Positions 21,301 through 33,018 of a stretch of DNA of 64,000 nt are shown here, piece by piece. The position numbers and the translations under genes were made by a program. The DNA is from Neopestalotiopsis rosae (Eukaryota > Ascomycota > Sordariomycetes > Amphisphaeriales > Sporocadaceae). A model generated the notes under the pieces. That model was not told the DNA's origin. It made no database searches and saw only the letters and a program-made list of their open reading frames with translations. Location of the stretch: assembly GCA_023078685.1 (NCBI GenBank), contig JALGAS010000001.1, positions 3,224,001-3,288,000 on the forward strand. Reading direction: 5' to 3'. Positions within the stretch are counted from its first letter, which is position 1. Each line of letters starts with the position of its first letter.

Positions 21301-22746
21301 ATGCTCATGCGACAGCTGCGGAGGCCCTTGAAGACGCGCCTCATCATAGCTGATGCAGCATGGCGTTCAAGTCTTCTCTACCCTCTGCCTGTCCGAGGTA
21401 GCATACGGTGGCAGTCCTCGACAGTCTCCACGAGCACAACCACAACGACTCTTGGTCATGATGCAGAGGCGGCGGCAGTGGCAGCGACAGTAGGGCAGCA
21501 ACCGGCTCAATCGTCTCCGTCTCCGTCTCTCTTTGCCGCGCTCTTCCCCGACGAAGCCAAGCATCGCGCTCGGCGACAACAAACCCTGCGCCGCGAGGCA
21601 GACGGCGGCACATCTACTCCTCTCGACCGTGACTTGAAGAGGACCAGCTACCCGGCAGCGTCGTCATCGCCCCTGCCCCAGTCCGAGAACCCGCTCATCT
21701 CGTACTACGAGGACTCGTCGCACCACCCGCAGGCCGCCAGCGAGTCGCGGTGCACCGTGGTCCTCGCCGCCGCCTCCAAGACCCTGGCGCCGTCGGACTT
21801 TTTCCGCGTCGGCGCCGGGCGCGCCGCCCACGTCGAGGGCTGGGTCGGGGGCATCGGCAAGGTGGTGCAGGCGCGCGACCCCGACACTCTCGAGCCCCTG
21901 GGCCGCTACTACGTCACGTTTGGCGACGCGGCGGCCGCCGCCGCCTGGCGCGAGGAGGTGAAGCGCCTCTGGGAGCTCAGCCGGGCCTACACCCCGGGCG
22001 TCGTGCGCAGCCGGGCGTCGTACCTCGCCGGCACGAGCGGCAGCGGCGCCGGCGGGGGCGTCCTCCCGGTGCGTGTCTCTTCTACCAGCAACGGCGGCCG
22101 AGGAGGGAAAATCGACGGCACGCCCGAGCAGCTCGAAGCCGCCCGCCGCGAGGTCCAGACCTTTACGCTCGTCCCGCCCGACCAGCGCTGGAGCCTGGAC
22201 GTGGCGCGCTACACGCCCGAGGAGCGCGCCATGGAGCACGCCGGCAGCCTGGTCGAGAAGCTCTGCCGCAAGGCCGGGACCCGGTCCCTGGTCATGGTGG
22301 CCGCCGACGGCGGGAGGCTCAGGCCCGAGGTCCTCCGCGCCGCCATCCGCCACGACGGCGAGGAGCGGGGCCTGCCCTGGCGCGTCCGCAACCTCGAGAC
22401 CCTCGTCGGCAGTGGTATCGGCACCGGCACCGCCAAGGACAATAAAGACGGGGCATGGGGTATTATGCCCTTCGGCAAAAGCGACGCCAAGGACCTGCCT
22501 GACGATGCCGTGGAGGACAGCTTCCAAGAGCAGGGCACTGATCGGTTCGTCGACAAGACCAGGAGTGAGGCTAGGAGGTATCGGCGCTTTCTCGTCCCGT
22601 TCGCTGACGAGGCCGAGGCGAGACGATTCGTGAGGCACTGGCATCAACGCCAGCTCACCTGGAGGACAGAGTACGAGAATACAGATGACCAGACACTGAG
22701 AGAACGGGAGCACACCAGGGTCCTTAATGTCACATACTTGTGGTGA
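21301..22746 (+). CDS. Predicted mitochondrial protein of unknown function, 481 aa
   Basis: Single exon, very GC-rich at third codon positions. The first 45 residues are rich in Arg, Leu and Ser without acidic residues (MLMRQLRRPLKTRL...), a strong mitochondrial presequence. Two folded-looking segments follow, about 150-235 and 410-470. The first (TVVLAAASKTLAPSDFFRV...GRYYVTFGDAAAAAAW) has the beta-alpha-beta rhythm of an RRM-like fold, and the second (RFLVPFADEAEARRFVRHWHQR) could be its partner; this is inference and there is no diagnostic RNP motif. A Ser/Gly-rich linker lies near 245-270. ATG codons at 21301 and 21307 are both possible starts. Confidence 0.75.
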   Translation: MLMRQLRRPLKTRLIIADAAWRSSLLYPLPVRGSIRWQSSTVSTSTTTTTLGHDAEAAAVAATVGQQPAQSSPSPSLFAALFPDEAKHRARRQQTLRREADGGTSTPLDRDLKRTSYPAASSSPLPQSENPLISYYEDSSHHPQAASESRCTVVLAAASKTLAPSDFFRVGAGRAAHVEGWVGGIGKVVQARDPDTLEPLGRYYVTFGDAAAAAAWREEVKRLWELSRAYTPGVVRSRASYLAGTSGSGAGGGVLPVRVSSTSNGGRGGKIDGTPEQLEAARREVQTFTLVPPDQRWSLDVARYTPEERAMEHAGSLVEKLCRKAGTRSLVMVAADGGRLRPEVLRAAIRHDGEERGLPWRVRNLETLVGSGIGTGTAKDNKDGAWGIMPFGKSDAKDLPDDAVEDSFQEQGTDRFVDKTRSEARRYRRFLVPFADEAEARRFVRHWHQRQLTWRTEYENTDDQTLREREHTRVLNVTYLW

Positions 22747-23452
22747 ACGCTGTAAGAGTACTTTTTTGGTGGAAATTGCAATGTCCACGACCATGCACTA
22801 GGTAGACAGGTACTTCATGAAATATGATTTCGATGGCTCTTTTTGACCTACTTGTCCCGTTTCCATACTCGCAAAAGATTATCTCTCATGCATGGCATGC
22901 ATTTGCAAAGGGGAGTGCTCTCATAACCATTACTGCATCTTCACCATGGCAGGGTCATGGCAAAATTTGCAAACTGTAACATTCGACGCACAAGAACCAG
23001 ACTCATTGGCAAAAAGTATATTAGAACCCATATCAACCAAACTCCAACCAAGATATTTGCTCTGTTTCCATCGATGAAAAAACGTCTGGAATCGCCTGCT
23101 TGCTTGTCAGGTCCAGATCTTTAGCAGCCGCTTCCCTAGCTGATCGGCTCTGGGGAGGTGGGAGGAAAGAATCTTCCTGTCGTGCCGTCTTGCCGGCCCT
23201 TTTCGTTCATCGCAAACTGCACTCGAGCAACCTCAGGAAATTTCCTCGCTTCGTAAAGATGCTCTGCCGCCTTGTGGCCTTCGCCTCATCAAGTCCACAA
23301 CCCTGTTCCGCCCCTGATGCCGGCTGTCTATCATCATCATGCACAAATGTGGTATTCGGTACAAGTCTCCGCTTTCGCCATTTCCATCGTCGTTGAGGAT
23401 CCTCGTTCTTGTGGCTTTCTTTTGTCATTTAATTTCCATACTCGGTCGAAAT
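22747..23452. other. Convergent 3' flanks
   Basis: 706 bp between the 3' ends of the mitochondrial-protein gene (+) and the Rab gene (-). No gene recognised. Confidence 0.6.
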
Positions 23453-24329
23453 TTAGCAGCACTTGCCCAGGCCGCCGCTGCCCTCCCCTGAGTCGACCTT
23501 GACGCTGTTGTTGCCACCGGATGGCTGATCTTTCGAGGTGTCAATGATGCGCTTCTTGATGTCTGATGCAAGAGAGTAGAAGGCCTTGTCAATGTTGATA
23601 TTGCTCTTGGCGGAGACCTCGAGGAAGGGAATGCCCAGCTCCTTGGCCAAGGCCTCGCCCGTTTCTGTCGAGACTACCCGCTTGTCCTCCCAGTCGCACT
23701 TGTTACCAATCAGGATCTTGTTGACGCCCTCAGTGGCGTGCTGCTCTACGTTGGCGAACCAGGTACGGATGTCTGTATAATCATGTCAGCATTGTGGGTT
23801 ATGGCAATGGTCTCATTTGTAGCCGTCTGGTGTGCACAGCTGGGTGAGCTCCCAGGGACAACGTACTATCGAAAGATCTCTGGTCGGTAACATCGTACAC
23901 CAGCAGGATACCCATGGCGCCACGGTAGTAGGCCGTGGTAATGGTACGGAAACGCTCCTGGCCTGCAGTATCCCAGATCTGCAACTTGACGCGCTTTCCA
24001 TCGAGCTCAATGGTTCTGATCTTGAAATCGATTCCAATGGTGGTGATGAAGGAGGGCGTAAAGGAGTCCTCACTGAACCGGAGAAGACAGCATGATTTGC
24101 CTACGCCCGAGTCGCCGATGAGCAGGAGCTTGATCTAGAAGGGGGAACGACATGATTAGCTTGGAAAGTTGTCGATAGGCTACAGGTAGATATTCATGCT
24201 GTAGCAGCGATGGAAAGCAGAAGAAGAGTCAAAACAGGAGGATTTGATGTGGCGCGGTATCGACGGTGAAGACATTCAAACAGGCGTAGGCGGACATACT
24301 AGGAAATCGTAGTTTCTGTTGCCCGACAT
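23453..24329 (-). CDS. SEC4: Rab GTPase Sec4 (SrgA/Rab8 family)
   Basis: Three exons (24329-24300, 24134-23867, 23772-23453; introns 165 and 94 bp) give 205 aa. The first exon codes only ten residues, [10 protein letters not shown], the usual N-terminus of this family. All G boxes are present: GDSGVGKS (17-24), the effector-loop Thr, WDTAGQE (64-70), NKCD and SAK. The Rab8/Sec4 signature [29 protein letters not shown] region is intact, and the protein ends in Cys-Cys for double geranylgeranylation. It drives post-Golgi vesicles to the growing hyphal tip and recruits the exocyst. Ypt1 is a less likely assignment because of the [10 protein letters not shown] and IRTWF...HATEGVNK segments. Confidence 0.95.
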
Positions 24330-26199
24330 TTTGGCCAACACAGCGGGGGCTGATCGGTGGAGGGTCTGGATGTATCAAGTTTTGGTTGGAGATGGCGAAG
24401 TTTGCGAATGGATTGTCCGCAGAGTCTATATTCGGAAGACGAAGGGACAGGTGGGCAGGCGCAAAAGGAGTGTCTGGTCTGTGGTGTCGCAAAGGTGGTA
24501 GGTTGGTTGTGGTGGTCGTTGTGGCCGCCGCGGGTTATCGTGGAGATAGGAGAGTTGAGGGCGTGCTGCGACGTGTAGTTTAGTTTCGTTGTCTCGCTGG
24601 TCTCTGCTGCTGTCAATCTGTCTGGTTACCGACTGTCAAGTCAATCAGAAAGTCTGGAGACCCAGTAAGAGTGGTAGTACGTAACTACCTACAAGAGCTA
24701 GGTCCAGCAGGTACGCACGCAGCAGAGGCTCAGCAACGACCAGAGTGCGGTAAGTCGGGAGTCGGACAGTGGAGGGGATAGGTAAAGACAGGGTAGGTAC
24801 TTGCAGGGCTACCTCCCTGGCGGTCGTTGTAGGCCTGGGGTGTACTGGATTTGCGGTGTCCCGTACCTAGCCTCTGCCTCCTACAATGTGCCAAAAGGTA
24901 GGGAGTGTGGCGTGGCATTTGCGCTGTAATGCGTTGTGATTCAACGCCTAAGGCGCCTGACGCCTTGGACTCAACGGGCAGTTATGGGACCCCAGGCTCG
25001 CCAGGCAGCTATCGGCGGAGAGAAAGAGGCTTGAGACCGGGGTACAGGTTGTGTCCAGATACCTGGACACACCCTAAACCTCGGACAGCAGGCGGACAGT
25101 CTGATCTAGCCCCTTTGTGGTATGGAGCCAGCCAAGTATGACGATTTGAGGAGCAAATCCAATCGTCAATCCACTAATCGGGATACTCCATGCCATGTGT
25201 CAAACCACTGGCAGCACATGTCAATTTAATCGACTCAGCTAGGTTAGATTCAAGTGCGTACACAGCAATGGACTCTTGCGGTCAAGGATTGGATCAACAC
25301 CCTCTAGTTGCTAACAATTGCTAACAATTCAACAAAAAACACCAGCCTTTCCAGCCAAAAGCCTCTCACCTACCTACAGATCTGAGCTACTCTTGTTTCT
25401 GGTCTAGACACGGCTTCCAGCTTGGAAATTTAAAGGTGGATGGACAATGTGTCTTTCCAACGGGCGCACGTGGTCGTTCTTAGGGGGCCTTGTAACACCC
25501 GTTTTACACCACTGGTGCTCTCCTTTTTTGGAAGGCTGACCGCTGATGCAAGCTACACATACAATTCTGCTCAACGAATTACTACAACTACATGTACTAG
25601 CCAACTACCCAGGCACCTACCTTGCCTCCTTGATATTCGCACTTGTTGACTATCGACGATCAGCTGGTTGAGGTGTCGTTTGTTTTACACTCGTATTACA
25701 AGTCTAACGATCGATCATCCCCTCCCAGAACGAAGCGGATCCGATCTCTCCTGGGATCAAGGAATCTTGTCAATAAATGCTTACCTAGAACGCAAGGCTT
25801 GGCGTCTACCGCATACAAATACCCGAGACGTCCCAAAACGCCGGATCGCATATTGCTTTCCCAACTCAAGATTGGGGGTCAATATCAATGCTAGAGGGGC
25901 ACGTGACTAGTAGATTTTAATAACAGTCATCACTGACTTGACATTGTATTGCACAGATACGACAACTGAGCTATTGAGTCCATTTTCACCGCGCTCAAGA
26001 GAAGAAGAGGATGACCATGGTGAGCAGGATCATTTTGAGCAACCACTCCGATGATGAGCTTCTTTGTCAGGCATCTTGAAAAAGAGTAAGTATATTTTGT
26101 TTTACGTGGCCACATGATGGCAGTGAATATAGACAAATAATGGTAGGTAGGTCCGCTAAACTATGTCATATGATGTACTCCACCATTTGTTGTTGTTAT
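24330..26199. other. Intergenic, 1.9 kb, nothing recognised
   Basis: Upstream of the Rab gene and downstream of NCA2. It has many short CTACC/GGTAG motifs (24660-24870) and a directly repeated GCTAACAATT at about 25311-25330. No frame longer than about 85 codons and none protein-like. Confidence 0.5.
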
Positions 26200-28265
26200 T
26201 CACTTGAGCCATTTGGCATATGCCCATCGGATACGATCCAATGCTCGGACCTGCGATTGAATACCCTTGAGATTCGCCAGGTCGTCGAGATCTTCTAGAA
26301 ACTCCCTCTCAACATCGGCAGGAAGCAAGGAATGTGCAAGACGGCGGAGCACATGGACCTCGCATACAAGGAGACCATGGTCCTTGTATGACAGGAGGTT
26401 GTTGGGAGACGGTGTTGCTTCGGAGAAAATGCGGTCAATGTTGCGAAGCACACGCACAGCCTTGCCTGCGTGACCTTCCTGTCGATAGCTCTTCTTGCCA
26501 CCAAAGACTGTTCGCAGGTATTGGACCAGGCCAATGGAGACCAAGATACCAGGGGTCAGTCCGATGAATCCAAAGACGAGCTCCTGACTCTTTAACAAAG
26601 CATCAATACCAGCCATTGCTACTTCCACATCAACCTTGGTTTTCTGGACCTGGATGAGCAGGGTTCGCACGAGATCACCGCGGACGGCGCCCACAAATGG
26701 CGAGCGAAGGTCCTTTTCGTATGCCCGGAGAACTGGCGTTACGTCGCCTTCTCGCACCTTGGCTCGAATTTCCGAAAGCTGCGACTCCGATATAGATGAT
26801 GTCCCAACAGCGGAAGCGGGACTATCACTGGCAAATTCGACAACCATGCGCTCGAGACTGTCCCGGTCCGCCTGCAAACTATCTCTGCTCATGATGGCGA
26901 TCTCGCTGTTGGAATCATGGCGTATCGTGCCAATGACTTTGCGAGTTGGCTCGACAACCCAATTGAACCAGAAATCTCTGACTGTGACACCAAAGTCGGC
27001 AACCCACGCGAAGATTTCCTGCTGGCGGCTGAAGAATATACGCAAAATGGTCGTAGAAGATAGCAGGAGCGCTGTCGCTGGTAGCCAGTATCGGACAAGT
27101 CTTGATGGCCGACCATGTTCGGCCACAATCTTGGCGGCGGCATCAAGATGACCGGGCAGTTGGTTCTCAAGAAGGGTCTGCAGTCGCTTGGCAACCACGG
27201 CAGGTCGGTTGCCTTCGTCTTCTTCGACCTGGATGGAGAGCTCCGGGTCTTCTTCAACGCCAGCAAAGACCTTGTCTTCAAACTCGGCAACACCAGTGTC
27301 CAATGTCAGCACATCTTTTAAAACCATGTCCATGAGCGCGACGCTACGTTCGACGACCCCTTTCCATTCCTGATTGTTGGACATGATGATATCGCTCTTG
27401 CCGTCATCGCTGCCATTACCTCCAAACGCGAGACCTTCGTCAATGAGTACACCCAGTCCACTTGATGTCATTTCCCTGAGTTTCTTCAACTTGGCTTGCT
27501 TTCTCCTGGCCTCCGTTCGGGCTACGGCCGCTGGGGACATGAAACGATTTTGAACATTCACCAGAGACCGTTCCCGAATACTGTCACGGACGATTCCATA
27601 GAACTGTCGCCAGCGTTGTGAAATGGAGGAGCCAATCTCCTCGCCAAGATTTTGTTCCGAGAATTCGTTGGAGCCAATGAAGCGACGACTGCGAAGGCGG
27701 TCGATGCTATCTTGATAGATTTCCTGTGTCCATGCCCAAAAGCGCCATGGAGACGTTTGTACCAGATACAGAGTTCCATAGGAATGCGATGACAGAATGT
27801 CATCCCAATACCAGATGTGGTCGCTCAAAGGAATAATCTGGTCAAGTAGAGTGTCCATGATGATTCCATACGTCTGCACGGTGGCTTTGCTCACCAAGAG
27901 CCATTCAAGCTCAGCCTCGTACTGGCCAACGGGGTGGTCCTCATCGCTGGTCGCAGTTCCGAGGTCGGACTGAGAGAGGAGGGTCTGAAGCCTCCATACT
28001 GGCAGCACGGGATGTGTAGTCGACGTGGTTGAAAGAGACTTGATCACACGCAGCAGTTCCTTGACCCGGGGCGAATCCAGTTGTGCAGAAGCCTGTGCTG
28101 CAAATTCATCGTCATGGTGAGCTGCTAGATGGGTGAAAGGAATGCGGTCCAGCTGCGCATCCAGGCGCCGCACCTGGCTATTTTGTAGCCATGACCGTCA
28201 GTATGTGTTTGCGCTGCTTGCTGTGCCTTGATGAGAATATGGACTCACTCTGCCACTACCGACAT
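26200..28265 (-). CDS. NCA2: Nca2, mitochondrial ATP-synthase expression regulator
   Basis: Two exons: a 17-nt first exon (28265-28249) encoding MSVVA plus two bases, a 71-bp intron with GTGAGT donor and AAATAG acceptor, then 28177-26200, for 664 aa. The N-terminus becomes MSVVADQVRRLDAQLDRI, the expected family start; choosing the nearby CCAG as acceptor instead would break the frame. The NCA2 domain covers the C-terminal half, with hydrophobic helices near 370-392 (LPATALLLSSTTILRIFF) and 560-585 (GFIGLTPGILVSIGLVQYL). In yeast Nca2 is an outer mitochondrial membrane protein that, with Nca3, controls the mRNA balance of Atp6 and Atp8. The middle holds basic and coiled-coil stretches. Confidence 0.92.
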
Positions 28266-30075
28266 ATTTCACCCCCTTCCTCTTTCTTTTCCTCCCTTTC
28301 TTCTCTTGATCAACGGCAATGAATGAGACGACTATGGTGTGAGGAGATGTTTGTGGGGCTCTCAAGGTGAAAGTGAGTTCATAGTTGCCGAACCGGGGAT
28401 TGGAGACCGAGTACGATGATCGAATGATTGATCCGCTTGTTGGGCAATCCCTTCCCTGTCCGCCTGAGGATGGGAGATGCCTGGACTGACAAGAAATGCA
28501 GCAGGTAAGAACACGAATACGAGGAGATGAGCTCCCAAAGGGAAATATCCTCTCTCACAGGCTCGTCGTTCAGCCTTGCGGACAATGGACGTGAAGAGTC
28601 TGAGTTTGTTTACTTTTCACTAGGAAAGTTGGCATGCCGTGGTAGTAAGTAGTCAGTCGGCTGCAGTGAGGTCATGCAAGTCAAAACAGTACCCGCTTCC
28701 GCCGCCGCATTTCGCAGCTGTGTGCTGGCAACTGGAGCTCCAGCTGTGGCGCACCAACCAACCCAGTGGGCAGACTGGAACTAATAAGCTTTGGGAACAA
28801 CACAGCAACCCTGAATTTTTGAGTTTCAGGCACAAGACACACAAACAAGACAATCAAGACAGCATCAAGACAGAGGTATCTATTCTTTTGCAGTGATCAG
28901 CGAAGTAACGCTAGAACCTGGTACTATGTATTCAAGTCGCTAGTGGATGAAGAGGGATCAGATATGCAGGATCAAGGGGATTATCCAGTCACGGGTAATG
29001 GACAAACTGGAGGGCAATAACGATCACACAGGGTACTACCAGGGAGCATTTAGTGTAGCTTGTGTTAGTGGCATGGAAGACACTCCAGTTTATCAGTGGC
29101 GGTTTTCATATCCACAGTGATTTTCCATCGCAAGCTATCCGATTGTCGCTGCCACTTGTTGAGAAGACAAATATGTCTCCAAAGTGTATGCTGCAGGCTG
29201 CGCAGTGTGGAGAACACCTTGATGCAACAAATGAACAGGCAGCCAAATAAACTCAAAGTCCAAGAACAGCAAGGCTCGTTCCGTATGCTTGATATGCTAA
29301 GAGTATAGAACTCTATCCTTGACGAAACCAATGCAACAGCTTCCAATTGTAGGTGACATGGACTGTATCACCAGCGGGTACGGAACATTGGAAGTCTGCA
29401 ACATCCAACCTGATTGTGGCATGATGCGGATGCTCTGGGAGCCGAAAGTCGCCTTGCTCGCAATGGCCCCGGGTTCTGATTAGCGGTGGAGACGCTTTAC
29501 TCACTGACAGCGGCGACCTTGCAGAGTGGCAGAATAGAGTCCATGCGCATTGTTGCTTGAGGTAAAATGTATGCTAGCAGCACTGCGCGAGCCACAGGAC
29601 AGGTGCAGCTATCAGATGGCAGCCTGAAAGTTTTAGTGGTAGATCAGTCATCAGCCTTTTTTGCTGGGGGGGAAAAAGAAAATCAGAAGAACAAAAGAAG
29701 ACTGGTGCGCCACACCACGGGGATTGCCGCTGTCTGTTCAGGTACTAAACCGACCCAATAGACCCATCTGATCTGGATCTGCATTCGCACCGGAATTCGA
29801 GAAGCCGCGTCGTTCCACTATGGTGCCGCTGTTTTGATTGGTCTGCTTGTTTGTCTGCCAGGGGTCCTGCTGCAAAATCTCCCATGCCCATCCCCTTATC
29901 GCCTCCTCAACGGTTCTCCCCTTTCATATTTAAGAATTCGACTGCCAGCTCGAGAGCGGAATTGTCTAGGGCTCAAAACAGCTGTTCACTCTTCTCGAAG
30001 GTTGTGACCAGCAAGGCGACTTACTTCACCTAGTTTCACTCATCTTCTAGGTTACCTATAACCGCCTCTTAAGCC
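28266..30075. other. Intergenic, 1.8 kb, shared upstream region
   Basis: Lies between the starts of NCA2 (-) and ERG25 (+). CT-rich tracts precede ERG25 (29880-30060), as is common before highly expressed fungal genes. No coding frame is convincing. Confidence 0.5.
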
Positions 30076-31102
30076 ATGGCGGGACTGTAAGACTGCTCCC
30101 ACCCACCCAACAATCCCCCAGACCGCGAGTCAAGGCGGTCGGTCGGACGTGTCGCGCATCTCGCATAGCATATACTAACACTCCTCCTTTGGCAGGAACG
30201 CAACGCTCGCCGGCGTCTTCACCAACCCGGATACCTTCTCTGGTGTCTTTGAGGAGGTTACCAAGCACAATGTCCAGCTCAATGTCCTCGAGCGCCTCTG
30301 GGCCGCCTGGTACCTCTGGATGCAGAACGACACCCTCGCGACCGGTATCATGAGCTTCGTTATGCACGAGGTCATTTACTTCGGCCGCTCCCTTCCCTGG
30401 ATGATTATCGACAGAATGCCCTACTTCAGGAAATACAAGTTGCAAAACCAGAAGATTCCCACTCTCAAGGAGCAATGGGACTGCGCCAGTCTCGTGCTGC
30501 TCAGCCATTTCACCGTTGAGCTGCCTCAGATCTGGCTCTTCCACCCCATCGCCACCTACTTCGGTATGGACTATGGTGTGCCCTTCCCTCCTCTCTGGAA
30601 GATGGCTCTCCACATCTCCGTCTTCTTTGTCCTCGAGGATACCTGGCACTACTGGTTCCACCGCGCTCTGCACTACGGCCCTCTCTACAAGATGATCCAC
30701 AAGCTGCACCACACCTACTCTGCTCCCTTTGGTCTTGCCGCCGAGTATGCCTCGCCGATTGAGGTTATGCTGCTCGCCATGGGTACAGTAGGATCGCCCA
30801 TTCTCTGGGTCTCGCTTACTGGCGATTTGCACCTTTTCACCATGTACATGTGGATTGTCGGCCGTCTGTTCCAGGCCATCGACTCTCACAGTGGCTACGA
30901 TTTCCCGTGGAGCTTGCACAACTTCCTGCCCTTCTGGGCCGGCGCACACCACCACGATGTCCACCACGAGCGCTTCATTGGCAACTACTCCTCCAGCTTC
31001 AGATGGTGGGACTACATGCTTGATACCGAGTCTGGTCCCGAGGCTGCCAAGCGCCGTCGCGAGAGGAAGCTGGCCGCCCTCAAGGCCAAGAAGGCCAACT
31101 AA
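30076..31102 (+). CDS. ERG25: C-4 methylsterol oxidase Erg25
   Basis: An 11-nt first exon (30076-30086), a 109-bp intron and a second exon (30196-31102) give 305 aa beginning MAGLNATLAG. It belongs to the fatty-acid hydroxylase/sterol desaturase superfamily with the di-iron histidine boxes HRALH (159-163), HKLHH (172-176) and HHHDVHH (255-261). Several hydrophobic segments place it in the ER membrane. It removes the C-4 methyl groups of 4,4-dimethylzymosterol by three successive oxidations, working with Erg26 and Erg27 in ergosterol synthesis. The C-terminus is Lys/Arg/Ala-rich ([11 protein letters not shown]), resembling a dilysine ER-retention tail. Codon use is strongly C-biased at third positions, so the opposite strand is also open for about 300 codons. 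Confidence 0.95.
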
Positions 31103-31563
31103 AGCATTGGTTCACCTGGTTTGAACATTGCCACAGACGACATTCCGGCTTAGCTCCTTCAAAAGGCCATGGCCGGCAAACAGTCCAGCTCAAAGGGAGT
31201 TTTGAGGGATCGATATGAGGTCTTTCTTCATCAGGAACGGAAAAGGCATATGAAGACTCCCATCTGGGAGCTATTGGCTTGCATTGAGCGGCGTATGAGG
31301 TCCCGGGTCCTTCGTTAATTGTACATATTTGGGGGGCCGACCTTTTTGTATAGAGATTTAATTATTCGGGGGAGGTGGACGGACTCGACGAAAGGTAGAC
31401 GAAAACTTTAATGATACACCAAGACCTTCCATCCGCGAAGATGGTCGGCATATTAATTCAACAAAAGTCTCACGACGTGCCTATATAAGTACGTGTGCTC
31501 GTTGTCATGAGCTGACGCGGAACCAAGCAGCATCACCATACACTTCCTTGCTCATCATCATGA
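31103..31563. other. Convergent 3' flanks
   Basis: 461 bp between the stops of ERG25 (+) and the pterin dehydratase (-). It must contain both polyadenylation regions; no gene seen. Confidence 0.6.
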
Positions 31564-33018
31564 CTATTGAGTCTTCGCGTTCGCTTTCGGCTTCGGCACG
31601 CAGCAGTCTCCGGCGCCCGAAGCCACGGTATCGGCGAGCTGTCTACCCAGGCTGCAGCTCTTGTCGCCCTGATTCAGGTCCTCGACGATCTCTCCAAAGT
31701 CCTTGGCGAGCCCGTCGCAAATTGCGGCGAGCTCGACATCGAGAGCCGAGAGCCCCGGTGGACTGTGCGTCGTCCAACGGATAAAGGTGGTATTGTACAC
31801 CTGTGTATGGCTATAGTTTAGCAATAAACATGCAGAATAATGAGGGTCGCTTTGCAGATTTACAAAACATGTGCGTGTCAACCGGGCATGAAATCAGCAA
31901 CAAGGGGGGCCACCTATGGTCTGGGCTTCATGGATAACCATTCCCGGGGAGTACAAGAAGGAGTCTAGTTGATACACACTTGACTGGGTGCGGGGCGCAT
32001 AGGATGTATGACAAAGTAAGGAAAGAGTGAAGAGAGATACTCACATTGGACCACTCGGGATGGTGATTCTTGAGTTTACACTGTAAAGCCACGGCGGTCA
32101 TGAAGTCCTGATGGTAGGCGATCAATCAGCAAGCGAAACCTCTCCTTGAATGTGACCGAGATAGTAATTGTGAAATCATATGCCGAGCGCCAACAAATAG
32201 ACACGGCGCTGGCGATGCTTGAACTGCGCCATCTTGGAGACTCCAAAGTTCCCTTATTGTCTTGACCTGCCATTGAAATCGTGGCCGCTCAGTACGAGAT
32301 GGTCCCATCTCAGACAGAAAACTGATACGGGAATTCCAATGGGTTAAACCTTGGGAGAATGTGCCGCGTCGAGTCTGTAGCAGCTGGTTCAGACTCGCTG
32401 TCCCAAGCCAGTAAAATATCTCTCTTTCGACCAAGATACCCAGAGCACGCCTACTTCCGTCCATCTGCAACCCTGGCAAAAACTTTTCTTCTTTTTTTAT
32501 TTTCTTCCTTTTCACCTTTCCTCAAATAAAAGGTGACGAAAACTTACCCAGGTCTTGGCAAAAGTCTTGAACTTGAAACTCCGCTCCAGGCCCTGTCCAT
32601 TGGCAATGAGCGTCCAACGTCCACTACCTTGTTGTTGCTGCTGGTCAGCAGAAGAAGCTGACGACGACGACGACGACGACGACGAAGACGACAGTAGCGT
32701 CCGGAGCTTCTCGGCCAGCGCCGTCTCGTCCGAGCCCTCTGAGAACCGGGGCGCCGTAGACATGGCTCGCCTCTGAGTGCTGCTGCTGCTGTAGTAGACT
32801 ACTGCCTTGTCGTTGTTGAGACCTCCTCTTCTGTTGCTGCTGCCGTCCCGCACGAGCTGTTGCTGGCTTCGCTGTGATGATGAGAAGGGAGCTGACAAGG
32901 GACTGGCCAGGCGTCCGTGGCTACAAAGGGCTGCGCCAGCTCTGGAATATGTGCCGAGACTCCTGATAACGGAGTGCGTTGAGCACGCTTTGATGGCTGG
33001 CATCAGAGCTCCCCCCAA
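31564..33018 (-). CDS. Pterin-4a-carbinolamine dehydratase
   Basis: Three exons (33018-32548, 32107-32045, 31800-31564) with long introns of 440 and 244 bp, all phase 0, give 256 aa. The domain runs from about residue 133 (WTLIANGQGLERSFKFKTF) to 215, with the catalytic KNHHPEW motif (His172, His173, Pro174) and RWTTH. It dehydrates 4a-hydroxytetrahydropterin to recycle tetrahydropterin for aromatic amino-acid hydroxylation. Before the domain lie a poly-Ser tract coded by a repeated TCG triplet (about 32659-32690) and a poly-Gln run. The first 85 residues are Arg/Ser/Ala-rich and nearly acid-free, like a mitochondrial presequence; an internal ATG at 32763 would give a 171-aa cytosolic form starting MSTAPRF. 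Which start is used cannot be settled from sequence. Confidence 0.85.

Noticed and set aside
21664..22794. 376-codon minus-strand frame
   Set aside because: Antisense to the GC-rich predicted mitochondrial protein gene; low-complexity Ala/Gly/Arg-rich translation typical of a GC shadow.
30056..30967. 303-codon minus-strand frame across ERG25
   Set aside because: It is antisense to a clear ERG25 with all histidine boxes. Strong C bias at third codon positions of ERG25 removes stop codons from this opposite frame; the translation has no family features.
32126..32515. 129-codon frame as an independent gene
   Set aside because: It lies inside the intron of the pterin dehydratase on the same strand and has no recognised domain; kept only as a finding about the long intron.
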